DNA of 5,904 nt from Treponema sp. UBA1798 (GTDB taxonomy: Bacteria > Spirochaetota > Spirochaetia > Treponematales > Treponemataceae), in assembly GCA_002319875.1 (NCBI GenBank), contig DCFS01000186.1, forward strand, positions 1-5,904, read 5' to 3'. Shown piece after piece: positions 1-5,904 of the stretch. The notes beneath the pieces are model-generated. The model saw nothing but the letters and a program-made list of their open reading frames with translations. It was not told the origin of the DNA and ran no database searches. The translations under genes were made by a program, and so were the position numbers. Each line of letters starts with the position of its first letter. Position 1 is the first letter of the stretch.

Positions 1-402
1 GACGAATGTATCAGCGCGCTCGACGTTTCCATTCAGGCACAGGTAGTCAACCTGATGAAAGATATCCAGAAAGAGACCGGAAGTGCATATCTGTTTATAG
101 CCCATGACCTTTCCATGGTCAAATATATAAGCAACCGGATAGGCGTACTTCATTTCGGACATCTGCTCGAAACGGGAACAACCGGTGAAATTTTTTCACA
201 CCCGGTGCACCCGTACACCCGCAGCCTGCTGTCAGCCATTCCGCGTCCGAATCCGGCTGTTGAAAAAAAGCGGATCATACAGAATTATGATTACCGTACC
301 AGCGGTATCGATTATACGAAAGGAACTTCCCATCTGGTCGGCGGAACACACTACGTGCTTGCAACGGATGCTGAATTCTCAGCATGGAGCAGCCCGTCCT
401 GA
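1..402 (+). CDS. oppF: Oligopeptide ABC transporter ATP-binding protein, OppF type (3' part only)
   Basis: The reading frame is open from base 1, so the start lies outside the window; about 133 C-terminal residues are present. They begin in the Walker B/D-loop (DECISALDVSIQAQVVNLM), followed by the H-loop (FIAHDLSMVKYISNRIGVL). Next comes the HPYTRSLLSAIPRPNP motif of the oligopeptide/dipeptide ABC ATPase C-terminal domain. The tail (YDYRTSGIDYTKGTSHLVGGTHYVLAT) is typical of OppF-like subunits. In this family the protein is a cytoplasmic ATPase that pairs with OppD and powers peptide import through OppB/OppC. Walker A and the signature motif must lie upstream. OppF is favoured over OppD because of the ALDVSIQAQVVNL string and the tail, but AppF or DppF naming is equally possible. 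It is presumably the last gene of its operon, since only hairpins and an unrelated remnant follow. Nothing in the visible part looks damaged. Confidence 0.88.
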   Translation, partial: DECISALDVSIQAQVVNLMKDIQKETGSAYLFIAHDLSMVKYISNRIGVLHFGHLLETGTTGEIFSHPVHPYTRSLLSAIPRPNPAVEKKRIIQNYDYRTSGIDYTKGTSHLVGGTHYVLATDAEFSAWSSPS

Positions 403-449
403 GGCTCCGCAGATAAATCCCGGTGACGTAATCCGCAGCCTCATGATGT

Positions 450-477
450 CCGGCAGTATTTTGTCCGTTACTGCCGG
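450..477 (+). repeat. Stem-loop downstream of oppF
   Basis: A perfect 9-bp inverted repeat (CCGGCAGTA / TACTGCCGG) with a 10-base loop, 47 bases after the oppF stop. No T-run follows the right arm, so it is not a textbook intrinsic terminator. A 3'-end stabilising or processing hairpin for the oppF transcript is more likely. Confidence 0.45.
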
Positions 478-583
478 TCCGTGCTGCGGGCCCCCGCGGA
501 GTAAGTTGCTATACCCTGAGCAGCGGTCCCTGAAACGGTTTTATCGGCTGCTTTTGGCTTTTTCTCACGGTACTTCCGGCAGG

Positions 584-621
584 AACTCACGGAGCTTTCA
601 GAAAGAACTCCGTGAGTTTTT
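584..621 (+). terminator. Intrinsic-terminator-like hairpin
   Basis: An 11-bp perfect stem (AACTCACGGAG at 584-594, CTCCGTGAGTT at 608-618) extends inward by CTTT/AAAG across a 2-base bulge, closing on a CAG loop. The right arm runs into five T residues (617-621). This is the best terminator candidate for the oppF operon, although it lies about 180 bases past the stop. The symmetry would also allow termination from the other strand, where a shorter T-stretch occurs. Confidence 0.55.
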
Positions 622-633
622 AACGCTGCATCC

Positions 634-700
634 CGGTACTTTTAAGAGGAACTCCCGGAGTTCCTGCTGCCAGGTCCCGGAGTTTTTCTTAAAAGTACCG
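634..700 (+). repeat. Long imperfect hairpin (67 bases)
   Basis: The outer arms CGGTACTTTTAAGA (634-647) and TCTTAAAAGTACCG (687-700) are perfectly complementary. As RNA the stem continues inward through two G-U pairs, AACTCC/GGAGTT, a C-C mismatch, GGA/TCC, a GTT bulge and CCTG/CAGG, closing on a CTGC tetraloop. Nearly the whole element is paired. No T-run follows, so it is not a simple terminator. Its left arm is a diverged direct copy of sequence starting at 569 (GGTACTT, then AGGAACTC and CGGAG), which suggests a duplicated or mobile palindromic unit. Confidence 0.6.
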
Positions 701-854
701 TGTATTCTTTCCTCTTTCTCCGTGAATACGGCTCTGCCCCCATGCGTTTCCCGTCTGCACATAAACGGTCTGCCCGGGACAGACAGCCGGAGGAAGGTTT
801 AATCCCCCGGCCCCTAGACCGTATGAGTGGTATTAAATCCCGGCTGCGATACCT

Positions 855-1457
855 TGGCAGTCCTGCCTTTTTCCCTTTGGAATGTCGGGCGGTTATAAGA
901 TTACGACGGGCAGATACCGTTTTGATGAATACGGGCCGATGTGTGTCGTCTCCGGAAGTATGGGAAAAGAAACAGTCCATTATACGGCTCCCCCTGCGGC
1001 TGTACTGGATGCGGAAATGGACCGTTTTTTCAGCTGGTTCAACGAGAGCGCATCGGCATGCGGCGGGTACCCGGTAAAAAGTGCCGTTGCTCATCTGTAT
1101 TTTGTGAGCATTCATCCGTTTGACGACGGAAACGGACGTCTTGCCCGGATTCTTGCGGATATGATTCTTTCTCAGCGTGAAGGCGACTGCCTTTTCAGTA
1201 TGTCTGCCCGGTTACAGAAGAACCGGAATGCTTATTATGCCGAACTGGAAAAAGCGCAGCACGGCGATCTTAATATAACCGGCTGGATCACCTGGTATCT
1301 TACCTGTATGACGACCGCAAAATGGGCACAGGTATGCACCTGCTCGCAGGATACCGCCTCGCGCGATATCAATCAGCTGATTAAAGCCGGAGTACCGGAG
1401 AAGGAAGCTGCCGGCGGCAGAAGCACGTCGTACGAAATCGTAGGGAAAGTAAAATAA
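855..1457 (+). pseudogene. Fic (Fido) family protein remnant, N-terminally truncated and internally deleted
   Basis: Fic proteins transfer AMP or related groups from nucleotides to target hydroxyls. The usable open frame starts at ATG 882 (191 aa), but recognisable homology begins upstream in the same frame (WQSCLFPFG just before the Met, resembling the family's WHA.LFP.G), after a stop at 834-836. No ribosome site precedes 882. Visible elements are GYKITTGRYR (4-13), a flap TVHYTAPP (31-38), the intact catalytic motif HPFDDGNGRLAR (78-89) and FSMSARLQKNRNAYY. A C-terminal helix-turn-helix follows (KWAQVCTCSQDTASRDI...GGRSTSY, about 147-184). Full-length relatives are roughly 350-380 aa, so the N-terminal half, including the usual inhibitory-helix region, is gone. 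The family also has several dozen residues between the WITWYLTCM-like block and TTAKWA; here these blocks abut near residue 143. A working mini-Fic cannot be excluded, but decay is more likely. Confidence 0.72.
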
Positions 1458-1476
1458 GGATTTGTCTTATTTTACT
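1448..1476 (+). terminator. Stem-loop overlapping the Fic stop codon
   Basis: An 11-bp perfect inverted repeat (AGTAAAATAAG / CTTATTTTACT) with a 7-base loop contains the TAA stop at 1455-1457. It is followed by pyrimidine-rich CTTGTTCCTTTCT. The stem is AT-rich and therefore weak, but its position right at the gene end suggests a (possibly bidirectional) terminator separating the Fic remnant from the next gene. Confidence 0.4.
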
Positions 1477-1507
1477 CTTGTTCCTTTCTAGAACCAACCT
1501 TTAGTAG

Positions 1508-1523
1508 TATACTGGACAGTATA
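1508..1523 (+). promoter_or_regulatory. Operator-like dyad with embedded -10 candidate
   Basis: TATACTG-GA-CAGTATA is a 16-base inverted repeat with perfect 7-bp arms, ending 11 bases before the ATG at 1535. Its left half contains TATACT, one base from the sigma-70 -10 consensus. No good -35 box lies at the normal spacing. A small dyad over a -10 just ahead of a restriction-type gene looks like a repressor or controller binding site; that function is inferred. Confidence 0.4.
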
Positions 1524-1534
1524 GAGAATTTATC

Positions 1535-3346
1535 ATGGAACTCATTGACAATGTCCGGCATCTGCTCAAAGACGACCTTACAGACGAACTTCAGCCTCAT
1601 GCAAATCTTTCTATAGCTGCCGCATCTTTTTCGATGTATGCGTTCAATGAGCTTAAAAAGCAGCTGGAAGGTATCGATTCACTCCGTTTTATTTTTACTT
1701 CCCCTACCTTTACGACTGAAAAGACTCCGAAAGAAAAGAGGGAGTTCTATATTCTGCGGCTTGACCGTGAACGGGCAGTGTGCGGGTCAGAATTTGAGAT
1801 AAAGCTTCGTAACGAAATGACTCAGCAGGCTGTTGCGCGCGAATGTGCTGACTGGATACGGAAAAAGGCGTCGTTCAAATCGAACAGGATGCAGTCGGGT
1901 ATTCAGGGATTTATTTATGTGCAGAAGGAGACTCCTGCGGCCTATACGCCGCTCAACGGGTTTACAACGGTAGACCTCGGGTGTTCGCGCGGTAATACGC
2001 TTTCTTCTTTTATAACTAAAATAGACTATCCCGAGACGGAGCAGCTGCTCAAAACGTTCGACAATCTCTGGAACGACGCGGATTTACTGCAGGACGTGAC
2101 TGATCAGGTGCTCAGCTGCATTTCTTCGGCATACTCGGAGAACAGTCCTGAGTTCATCTATTTTGTGACGCTGTACAATATCTTCACTGAATTTCTCGAC
2201 GACAAGCGTTTTTTGTGCCGCGGACACGACACTCCCGATGCGGAACTTGCCACTGCGTTTAACCGCGAAACACACGACGGACGGAATATGCATTATGATC
2301 TTATTGATCCAAAAACAGGGAATCATTATAAACCAAATTATAATCGCGTCTGGGCATATATTCCCGAATCAATGCAAAAATTATTAGATGAGAACAGAGT
2401 TATTTTTCCTAGAGATGCAGAAAAACGTCCTATGCTAAAACGATTTGCTAGTGAATTAAATCTATCGGTAGACCCTTTTTCAACATGGATTAGTGATGTT
2501 GGGTTGAATACAGAAGGCACTCGAGCAGTTTATAGGATATTTGATAATATGAATCTGTTTAATTATGCAAAACCTATAAGTCTAATAGAAAAAATTATTG
2601 GTCAAGTTTTAAATAATAATGATATAATTCTCGATTTCTTTTCCGGCTCTGCCACAACAGCGCATGCCGTTATGCAACTGAATGCAGAAGACGGCGGTAC
2701 CCGTAAGTTTATTATGGTGCAGCTGCCCGAGGAATGTGATGAACAGTCTGAAGCATATAAAGCCGGTTACAAAACAATCTGCGATATCGGTAAGGAACGC
2801 ATCCGCCGGGCAGGAGATAAGATTAATGCGGAATTAAGAATGCATAATGATGAATCGAAGAAGAAAAATGATCCGCAATTATCATTAACGGCTTCCGATG
2901 CGGATAATTTCGAATTAAGCATTACGCATTCCGAATTGGACATCGGTTTCCGTGTCTTCAAAGTGGACGACAGCAATATGAAGGACGTGTACTATTCGGC
3001 AGAAGAAACAAGTCAGCAGATGCTTTCAGGGCTTGAAAGCAACATAAAGGAGGATCGTACCGATATGGATTTGCTTTACGGCTGTCTGCTCGACTGGGGA
3101 CTTCCGCTTTCTTTACCTCATACGTCTGAAACACTCGACGGCGTTACCGTTCATACGGTAAACAACGGTGCGCTTATTGCCTGTTTTGATGCCGATATTC
3201 CTGAATCTGCAATCCGTACCATAGCGCAGCGTAAACCGCTCCGCGCTGTATTCAGGGACAGTTCCTTTGCGACCAGCCCGGAGAAGATCAACGTGACGGA
3301 GATATTCAAGACGATTTCACCCAATACTGGAGTGAAGGTAATATAA
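1535..3346 (+). CDS. Chimeric protein: helicase N-terminal domain fused to C-terminal half of a type III-like Mod DNA methyltransferase
   Basis: Residues 1-223 (MELIDNVRHLLKDDLTDEL..., LRFIFTSPTFTTEK, NGFTTVDLGC, NSPEFIYFVTLYNIF) match the N-terminal PLD-like region that precedes the motor in a family of SNF2/DEAD helicases. The ATPase domain itself is absent: there is no Walker A or DEAH motif. After an unassigned linker (about 224-245) the protein resembles the C-terminal half of Mod adenine methyltransferases: DLIDPKTGNHYKPNYNRVWAY, DVGLNTEGT, motif I ILDFFSGSATTAHAVMQL (365-382), FIMVQLPEE. It closes with the family's end block (LPLSLPHTSETLDGVTVHT, LRAVFRDSSF, INVTEIF). In this beta-type layout DPPY precedes motif I; no DPPY is present, so methylation is unlikely. 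The start follows only a weak GAGA site. Residues about 252-365 lie in an AT-rich patch unlike both flanks. Annotation as simply 'site-specific DNA-methyltransferase' would hide the fusion; sequencing or assembly error is an alternative. Confidence 0.8.
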   Translation: MELIDNVRHLLKDDLTDELQPHANLSIAAASFSMYAFNELKKQLEGIDSLRFIFTSPTFTTEKTPKEKREFYILRLDRERAVCGSEFEIKLRNEMTQQAVARECADWIRKKASFKSNRMQSGIQGFIYVQKETPAAYTPLNGFTTVDLGCSRGNTLSSFITKIDYPETEQLLKTFDNLWNDADLLQDVTDQVLSCISSAYSENSPEFIYFVTLYNIFTEFLDDKRFLCRGHDTPDAELATAFNRETHDGRNMHYDLIDPKTGNHYKPNYNRVWAYIPESMQKLLDENRVIFPRDAEKRPMLKRFASELNLSVDPFSTWISDVGLNTEGTRAVYRIFDNMNLFNYAKPISLIEKIIGQVLNNNDIILDFFSGSATTAHAVMQLNAEDGGTRKFIMVQLPEECDEQSEAYKAGYKTICDIGKERIRRAGDKINAELRMHNDESKKKNDPQLSLTASDADNFELSITHSELDIGFRVFKVDDSNMKDVYYSAEETSQQMLSGLESNIKEDRTDMDLLYGCLLDWGLPLSLPHTSETLDGVTVHTVNNGALIACFDADIPESAIRTIAQRKPLRAVFRDSSFATSPEKINVTEIFKTISPNTGVKVI

Positions 3347-3348
3347 GT

Positions 3349-4155
3349 ATGAATCAGTGTTTTGTAATTCAGCCATTTGATAATGGCGGTAAATATGACA
3401 AACGATATAAAGATACGTTTGAAAAAGCGATACAAACAGCGGGTTATGATCCGTATCGCGTAGATTGTGACCTCTCTGCTGAAATACCGATAGAGAACAT
3501 TGACGACAATATAAGAAAAAGTGCTGCAGTCCTTGCCGACATAACGGAAGATAATCCGAATGTCTGGTTTGAAGTAGGGCTTGCAATTACATATAAGAAA
3601 AAAATGGTTCTTCTATGTTCTAAAGAACGGAAAACAAAATATCCCTTTGATATACAGCACAGGTCGATTATCGGTTATGATACCGATTCTCCCAGTGATT
3701 TTGATAAATTAAGCCAGGCGATAATAGAAAAACTGAAATCATATTTAGCAGAGGTTAATTCAAGGCTCACGCCATTTAATGAGACGGAAGTCCTTTCTGA
3801 GAATATTCTGTCACAGGAAAGTATGTTATTTCTTGGTTTAATAGGAAATGATTCTACCGGTCCGTTTGGTGAGGTCGGAGCATGGACTTTAATACAGGAT
3901 TTTAAAAAGGCAGGGTATACACAATTAGGATTTAATTTCGCGGTAAAGTCTTTATTGGATTTACAATTTATTGCTGAAAGTCAGGATTATGATATTAACA
4001 ATGATTCATCAACGACTTATAAAATAACAAAAACAGGATTTGACTGGATGGAGAAAAATAAATCGAGATTTAATATTATTTCAGAAAATAATGAATCAGG
4101 TAAAAGTGAAGACGAAAACAGCGATACAGGATTTCCGGAAGATGTGCCATTTTGA
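3349..4155 (+). CDS. Nucleoside deoxyribosyltransferase/TIR-like domain protein with C-terminal winged helix
   Basis: Residues 1-90 have the pattern of the nucleoside 2-deoxyribosyltransferase/TIR-like Rossmann fold. A strand CFVIQPF is followed by YKDTFEKAIQTAGYDPYRVD, then INDNI-like IDDNIRKSAAVLADIT (51-66). Next comes NPNVWFEVGLA (69-79), where Glu75 sits where related enzymes carry the catalytic or nucleotide-contacting Glu, then the KKMVLLC strand. Known relatives cleave nucleosides, nucleotides or NAD, and many serve in anti-phage systems; the substrate here is unknown. Residues about 150-240 (MLFLGLIGN...GAWTLIQDFKKAGYTQLGFNFAVKSLLDLQFI...YKITKTGFDWM) look like a winged helix, suited to sensing or DNA binding. 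The last 25 residues are acidic and low-complexity. No membrane segment is seen. GAAGG at 3334-3338 lies 10 bases before the ATG, and the upstream stop is 2 bases away, so it is co-translated with the Mod chimera. Its place after Mod is where Res usually sits. Confidence 0.7.
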   Translation: MNQCFVIQPFDNGGKYDKRYKDTFEKAIQTAGYDPYRVDCDLSAEIPIENIDDNIRKSAAVLADITEDNPNVWFEVGLAITYKKKMVLLCSKERKTKYPFDIQHRSIIGYDTDSPSDFDKLSQAIIEKLKSYLAEVNSRLTPFNETEVLSENILSQESMLFLGLIGNDSTGPFGEVGAWTLIQDFKKAGYTQLGFNFAVKSLLDLQFIAESQDYDINNDSSTTYKITKTGFDWMEKNKSRFNIISENNESGKSEDENSDTGFPEDVPF

Positions 4156-4289
4156 TTACAATAAGTAAAAATCCTGTGTTTAATATATATAGGTAAGGAT
4201 ATTCGTTTAAGATGTGGATTAAATATAGGATTATATCGTCAGAAATTGGCCATAAATAAGTTCTTAGAATTTTCAGAAGGTAAAATTAC

Positions 4290-5738
4290 ATGGAAAACTC
4301 GGATAAGCTTGTTGCAGAACTCATAAAACTACCCACAGAAACCGAATGGCTTGAATTTAAGGACAGTAATTATGATCCTGAAATGATAGGTCAGGACATA
4401 AGCGCTCTTGCTAATTCAGCGGTTCTTTCTGATCGCGACCATGCTTACATGATTTGGGGCGTAAATGATACAACCCATGAAATTATAGGAACGGATTACA
4501 ATCAGTATTCAAAGTTGAATAAAAATCAGGAAATTGAAAGCTGGCTAAGGAATTTGCTGTCAAAGAATGCGGATTTTGAATTTCAGCAGGCAGAAATAGA
4601 CACACACAAAATTATCATTCTGGTTATTAATAAAGCTTTATGTCAAACAGTTACTTTTAAAAAAACAGATTATATCCGTGTAGGAAGTTATACCAAAAAA
4701 CTCAATGAATATCCTTCATTGCAGGCTCGATTATGGGATCGTCTCTGTTCGACGCATTTTGAATGTCCTTTTGCAAAAAAAGATTTGCAAGAAAATAAGG
4801 TACTTAATTATCTTGATTTTCCGGTTTATTTTAATTTACAGGAGAAACCGCTTCCAGCTAGTCAGAAGACCGTTTTTCATTATATGTTGGAAGACTGTAT
4901 ACTCGTGAGGCAGGATAATGGCCTTTATGCTATAACAAATCTTGGAGCTATTCTTCTTGCAAAGCATCTTTCAGATTTTCCTACTATAGCTAGAAAAGCA
5001 ATCAGAGTGGTTTTATATCAAGATGATACAAGATTAAAAATACTTAAGGAAAATGACGGAAATAAAGGATATGCAGCAGGCTTCGAAGGATTGATTCAAT
5101 TTCTCGAAGCTTTATTACCGTCAGAAGAAAATATTGAGGATGGTCTGCGAAAAACGAAAACAACATATCCAATGATTGCTGTCCGGGAAATTATTGCGAA
5201 TGCTTTGATGCATCAGGATTTTTCGATTGCAGGAACTGGTCCGCTTGTAGAGATATTCAAATCAAGAATAGAAATAACAAATCCCGGAATTCCCTTAATA
5301 GATATTATGAGAATAATTGATAATCCTCCGAAATCCCGTAATGAAAAATTAGCGGCTTTAATGCGTCGGCTCAAAATGTGTGAAGAACTGGGGTCCGGTT
5401 GGGATAGAATTGTAACATCTTGTGAATCGTATCAACTGCAAGCGCCGAAAATTAATTTGTATGAGGAAAACACAAAGGTAATTATTTATTCAAAGATTCC
5501 TTATACTAATATGCAGCAGGATGATAGAATCTGGTCCTGTTATCTTCATGCATGCATAAAACAGGTGGCTGGAGATGGCTTGACAAACAGTTCTCTGAGA
5601 AAACGGTTTGGTTTACCGGATACAGCTTCTGCTGCAATATCCCGGCTCATAAAAGATGCCGTTTCACAGAAATTGATAAAACCGTTTGATCCTGATACTG
5701 CACCTCGGTATATGAAGTATGTCCCTTTCTGGGCATAA
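4290..5738 (+). CDS. Schlafen AlbA_2 / HATPase_c_4 domain ATP-binding protein with C-terminal winged helix
   Basis: The domains are, in order: AlbA_2-type Schlafen domain (about 12-140), with TETEWLEFKDS, DISALANSA, MIWGVND and DYIRVGSYTKKL; a linker containing a helix-turn-helix-like stretch (about 190-230); then a GHKL-type ATPase. The ATPase has the N-box REIIANALMHQDFS (299-312; Glu300, Asn304, His308) and NPGIPLIDIM...PPKSRNEKLAALMRRLKMCEELGSGWDRI (331-374). A C-terminal winged helix ends in RYMKYVPFWA, a typical terminus, so the gene looks complete. Such proteins are annotated as putative transcriptional regulators; members are frequent in accessory and defence regions, and their biochemical role is poorly known. 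AGAAGG at 4275-4280, 9 bases before the ATG, supports the start. A 134-base gap separates it from the upstream gene, so it may be a separate unit. No frameshift or lost motif is visible. Confidence 0.85.
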   Translation: MENSDKLVAELIKLPTETEWLEFKDSNYDPEMIGQDISALANSAVLSDRDHAYMIWGVNDTTHEIIGTDYNQYSKLNKNQEIESWLRNLLSKNADFEFQQAEIDTHKIIILVINKALCQTVTFKKTDYIRVGSYTKKLNEYPSLQARLWDRLCSTHFECPFAKKDLQENKVLNYLDFPVYFNLQEKPLPASQKTVFHYMLEDCILVRQDNGLYAITNLGAILLAKHLSDFPTIARKAIRVVLYQDDTRLKILKENDGNKGYAAGFEGLIQFLEALLPSEENIEDGLRKTKTTYPMIAVREIIANALMHQDFSIAGTGPLVEIFKSRIEITNPGIPLIDIMRIIDNPPKSRNEKLAALMRRLKMCEELGSGWDRIVTSCESYQLQAPKINLYEENTKVIIYSKIPYTNMQQDDRIWSCYLHACIKQVAGDGLTNSSLRKRFGLPDTASAAISRLIKDAVSQKLIKPFDPDTAPRYMKYVPFWA

Positions 5739-5740
5739 AT

Positions 5741-5763
5741 CTAACTTGCTGGTAACTTGCCGG
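5741..5763 (+). repeat. 23-base repeat, copy 1 (two 11-base units)
   Basis: CTAACTTGCTGGTAACTTGCCGG begins two bases after the stop of the AlbA_2/HATPase gene. It consists of two TAACTTGCYGG units in tandem. Copy 2 lies 106 bases downstream with two C/T exchanges inside the units. Unit length equals about one helical turn and is not a multiple of three. Confidence 0.7.
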
Positions 5764-5846
5764 ATAATGTATTGAAAAAAAATTGTGTCTGTATTTAGTG
5801 TCGTTCTAAGGAATTACCGCAGAACAGGCACTAGCTGCAGTGAAAG

Positions 5847-5869
5847 CTAACTTGCCGGTAACTTGCTGA
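5847..5869 (+). repeat. 23-base repeat, copy 2 (two 11-base units)
   Basis: CTAACTTGCCGGTAACTTGCTGA is the same doublet as copy 1, in the same orientation. The variable C/T positions are exchanged between the first and second units, and the last base differs. The 83 bases between the copies hold no gene; they include an A-run (5775-5782) and a weak CACT...AGTG inverted repeat around CTGCAG at 5829-5842. Confidence 0.7.
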
Positions 5870-5904
5870 AAGAAGAACAGGAGTACGGATAAACTGAGGA
5901 AAAC

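Larger units (their letters stand above)
403..854. other. Hairpin-rich gene-free stretch between oppF and the Fic remnant
   Basis: About 450 bases with no convincing coding region. Open frames cross it on both strands, but their translations are rich in R, S, P and C, match no family I recognise, and lack ribosome sites. The stretch contains several strong inverted repeats, listed separately, and a GC-rich patch around 481-500 (short GCGGG/CCCGC complement). It probably includes the oppF transcription end and the ruins of the missing 5' part of the Fic gene. I could not recognise any N-terminal Fic motif before about base 855. Confidence 0.6.

Noticed and set aside
185..802. Long + strand open frame overlapping the oppF end and the hairpin region
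   Set aside because: It overlaps oppF in another frame, its translation is rich in R, S, P and C without any recognisable domain, and it runs through strong hairpins. It lacks a ribosome site.
642..1115. 157-codon open frame on the - strand, and a 125-codon + strand frame at 700-1077
   Set aside because: Both overlap the Fic catalytic coding region in other frames and have arginine/serine-rich, low-information translations. They are shadow frames.
1535..3346. Intact site-specific DNA methyltransferase
   Set aside because: The C-terminal half and AdoMet motif are clear, but no DPPY-type catalytic motif is present and the N-terminal third belongs to another family.
4156..4289. Possible promoter in the 134-base AT-rich gap (TTTAAG at 4206, GATTAT at 4229)
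   Set aside because: The spacing is 17 bases, but both boxes match the consensus poorly, and such matches are expected by chance in AT-rich DNA. A promoter here is plausible but not supported enough to list.
5741..5869. CRISPR array
   Set aside because: There are only two copies of the doublet, the repeat is internally repetitive, the interval is 83 bases, and no cas genes are present.
403..5904. Insertion sequence or integrase-bounded element
   Set aside because: No transposase, integrase, terminal inverted repeats bounding the genes, or tRNA target is visible. The accessory character rests on gene content and damage only.

Overview
The window reads as bacterial chromosome: the 3' end of a housekeeping transporter gene followed by a patched, defence-like accessory segment. 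Gene style (an OppF end of the type ending ...GTHYVLAT, tightly spaced genes, GAAGG-type ribosome sites) would fit a host-associated anaerobe such as a Treponema-like spirochaete. That is a guess from protein flavour, not a demonstrated assignment. All real genes lie on the + strand.

Bases 1-402 are the end of an oligopeptide ABC transporter ATPase (OppF type), cut by the window edge. Bases 403-854 hold no gene but are rich in hairpins: a 9-bp stem-loop, a terminator-like hairpin, and a 67-base hairpin whose left arm is a diverged copy of sequence 66 bases upstream. Bases 855-1457 are a Fic (Fido) gene remnant. It keeps the catalytic HPFDDGNGRLAR motif and the C-terminal helix-turn-helix, but it has lost its N-terminal part and, by comparison with the family, an internal block.

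Bases 1535-3346 form one long open frame that is a chimera. Its first ~223 residues look like the N-terminus of a PLD/SNF2-type helicase of phage-defence loci. The rest looks like the C-terminal half of a type III-like adenine methyltransferase (Mod), including the AdoMet motif but not the catalytic DPPY motif. Two bases after its stop comes a 268-aa protein with a nucleoside-deoxyribosyltransferase/TIR-like N-terminal domain and a winged-helix C-terminal domain, placed where a Res subunit would normally follow Mod. After a 134-base AT-rich gap comes a complete 482-aa Schlafen/AlbA_2 plus HATPase_c_4 plus winged-helix protein. Just past its stop are two copies of a 23-base repeat, each built of two 11-base units.

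My reading is that this is the scar of a larger helicase-Mod restriction/defence locus. A deletion seems to have fused its first and later genes, leaving or acquiring a candidate nucleotide-metabolising effector and a Schlafen-type regulator. The effector-like gene and the chimera share an operon. Whether the set still works as a system cannot be settled from sequence alone.
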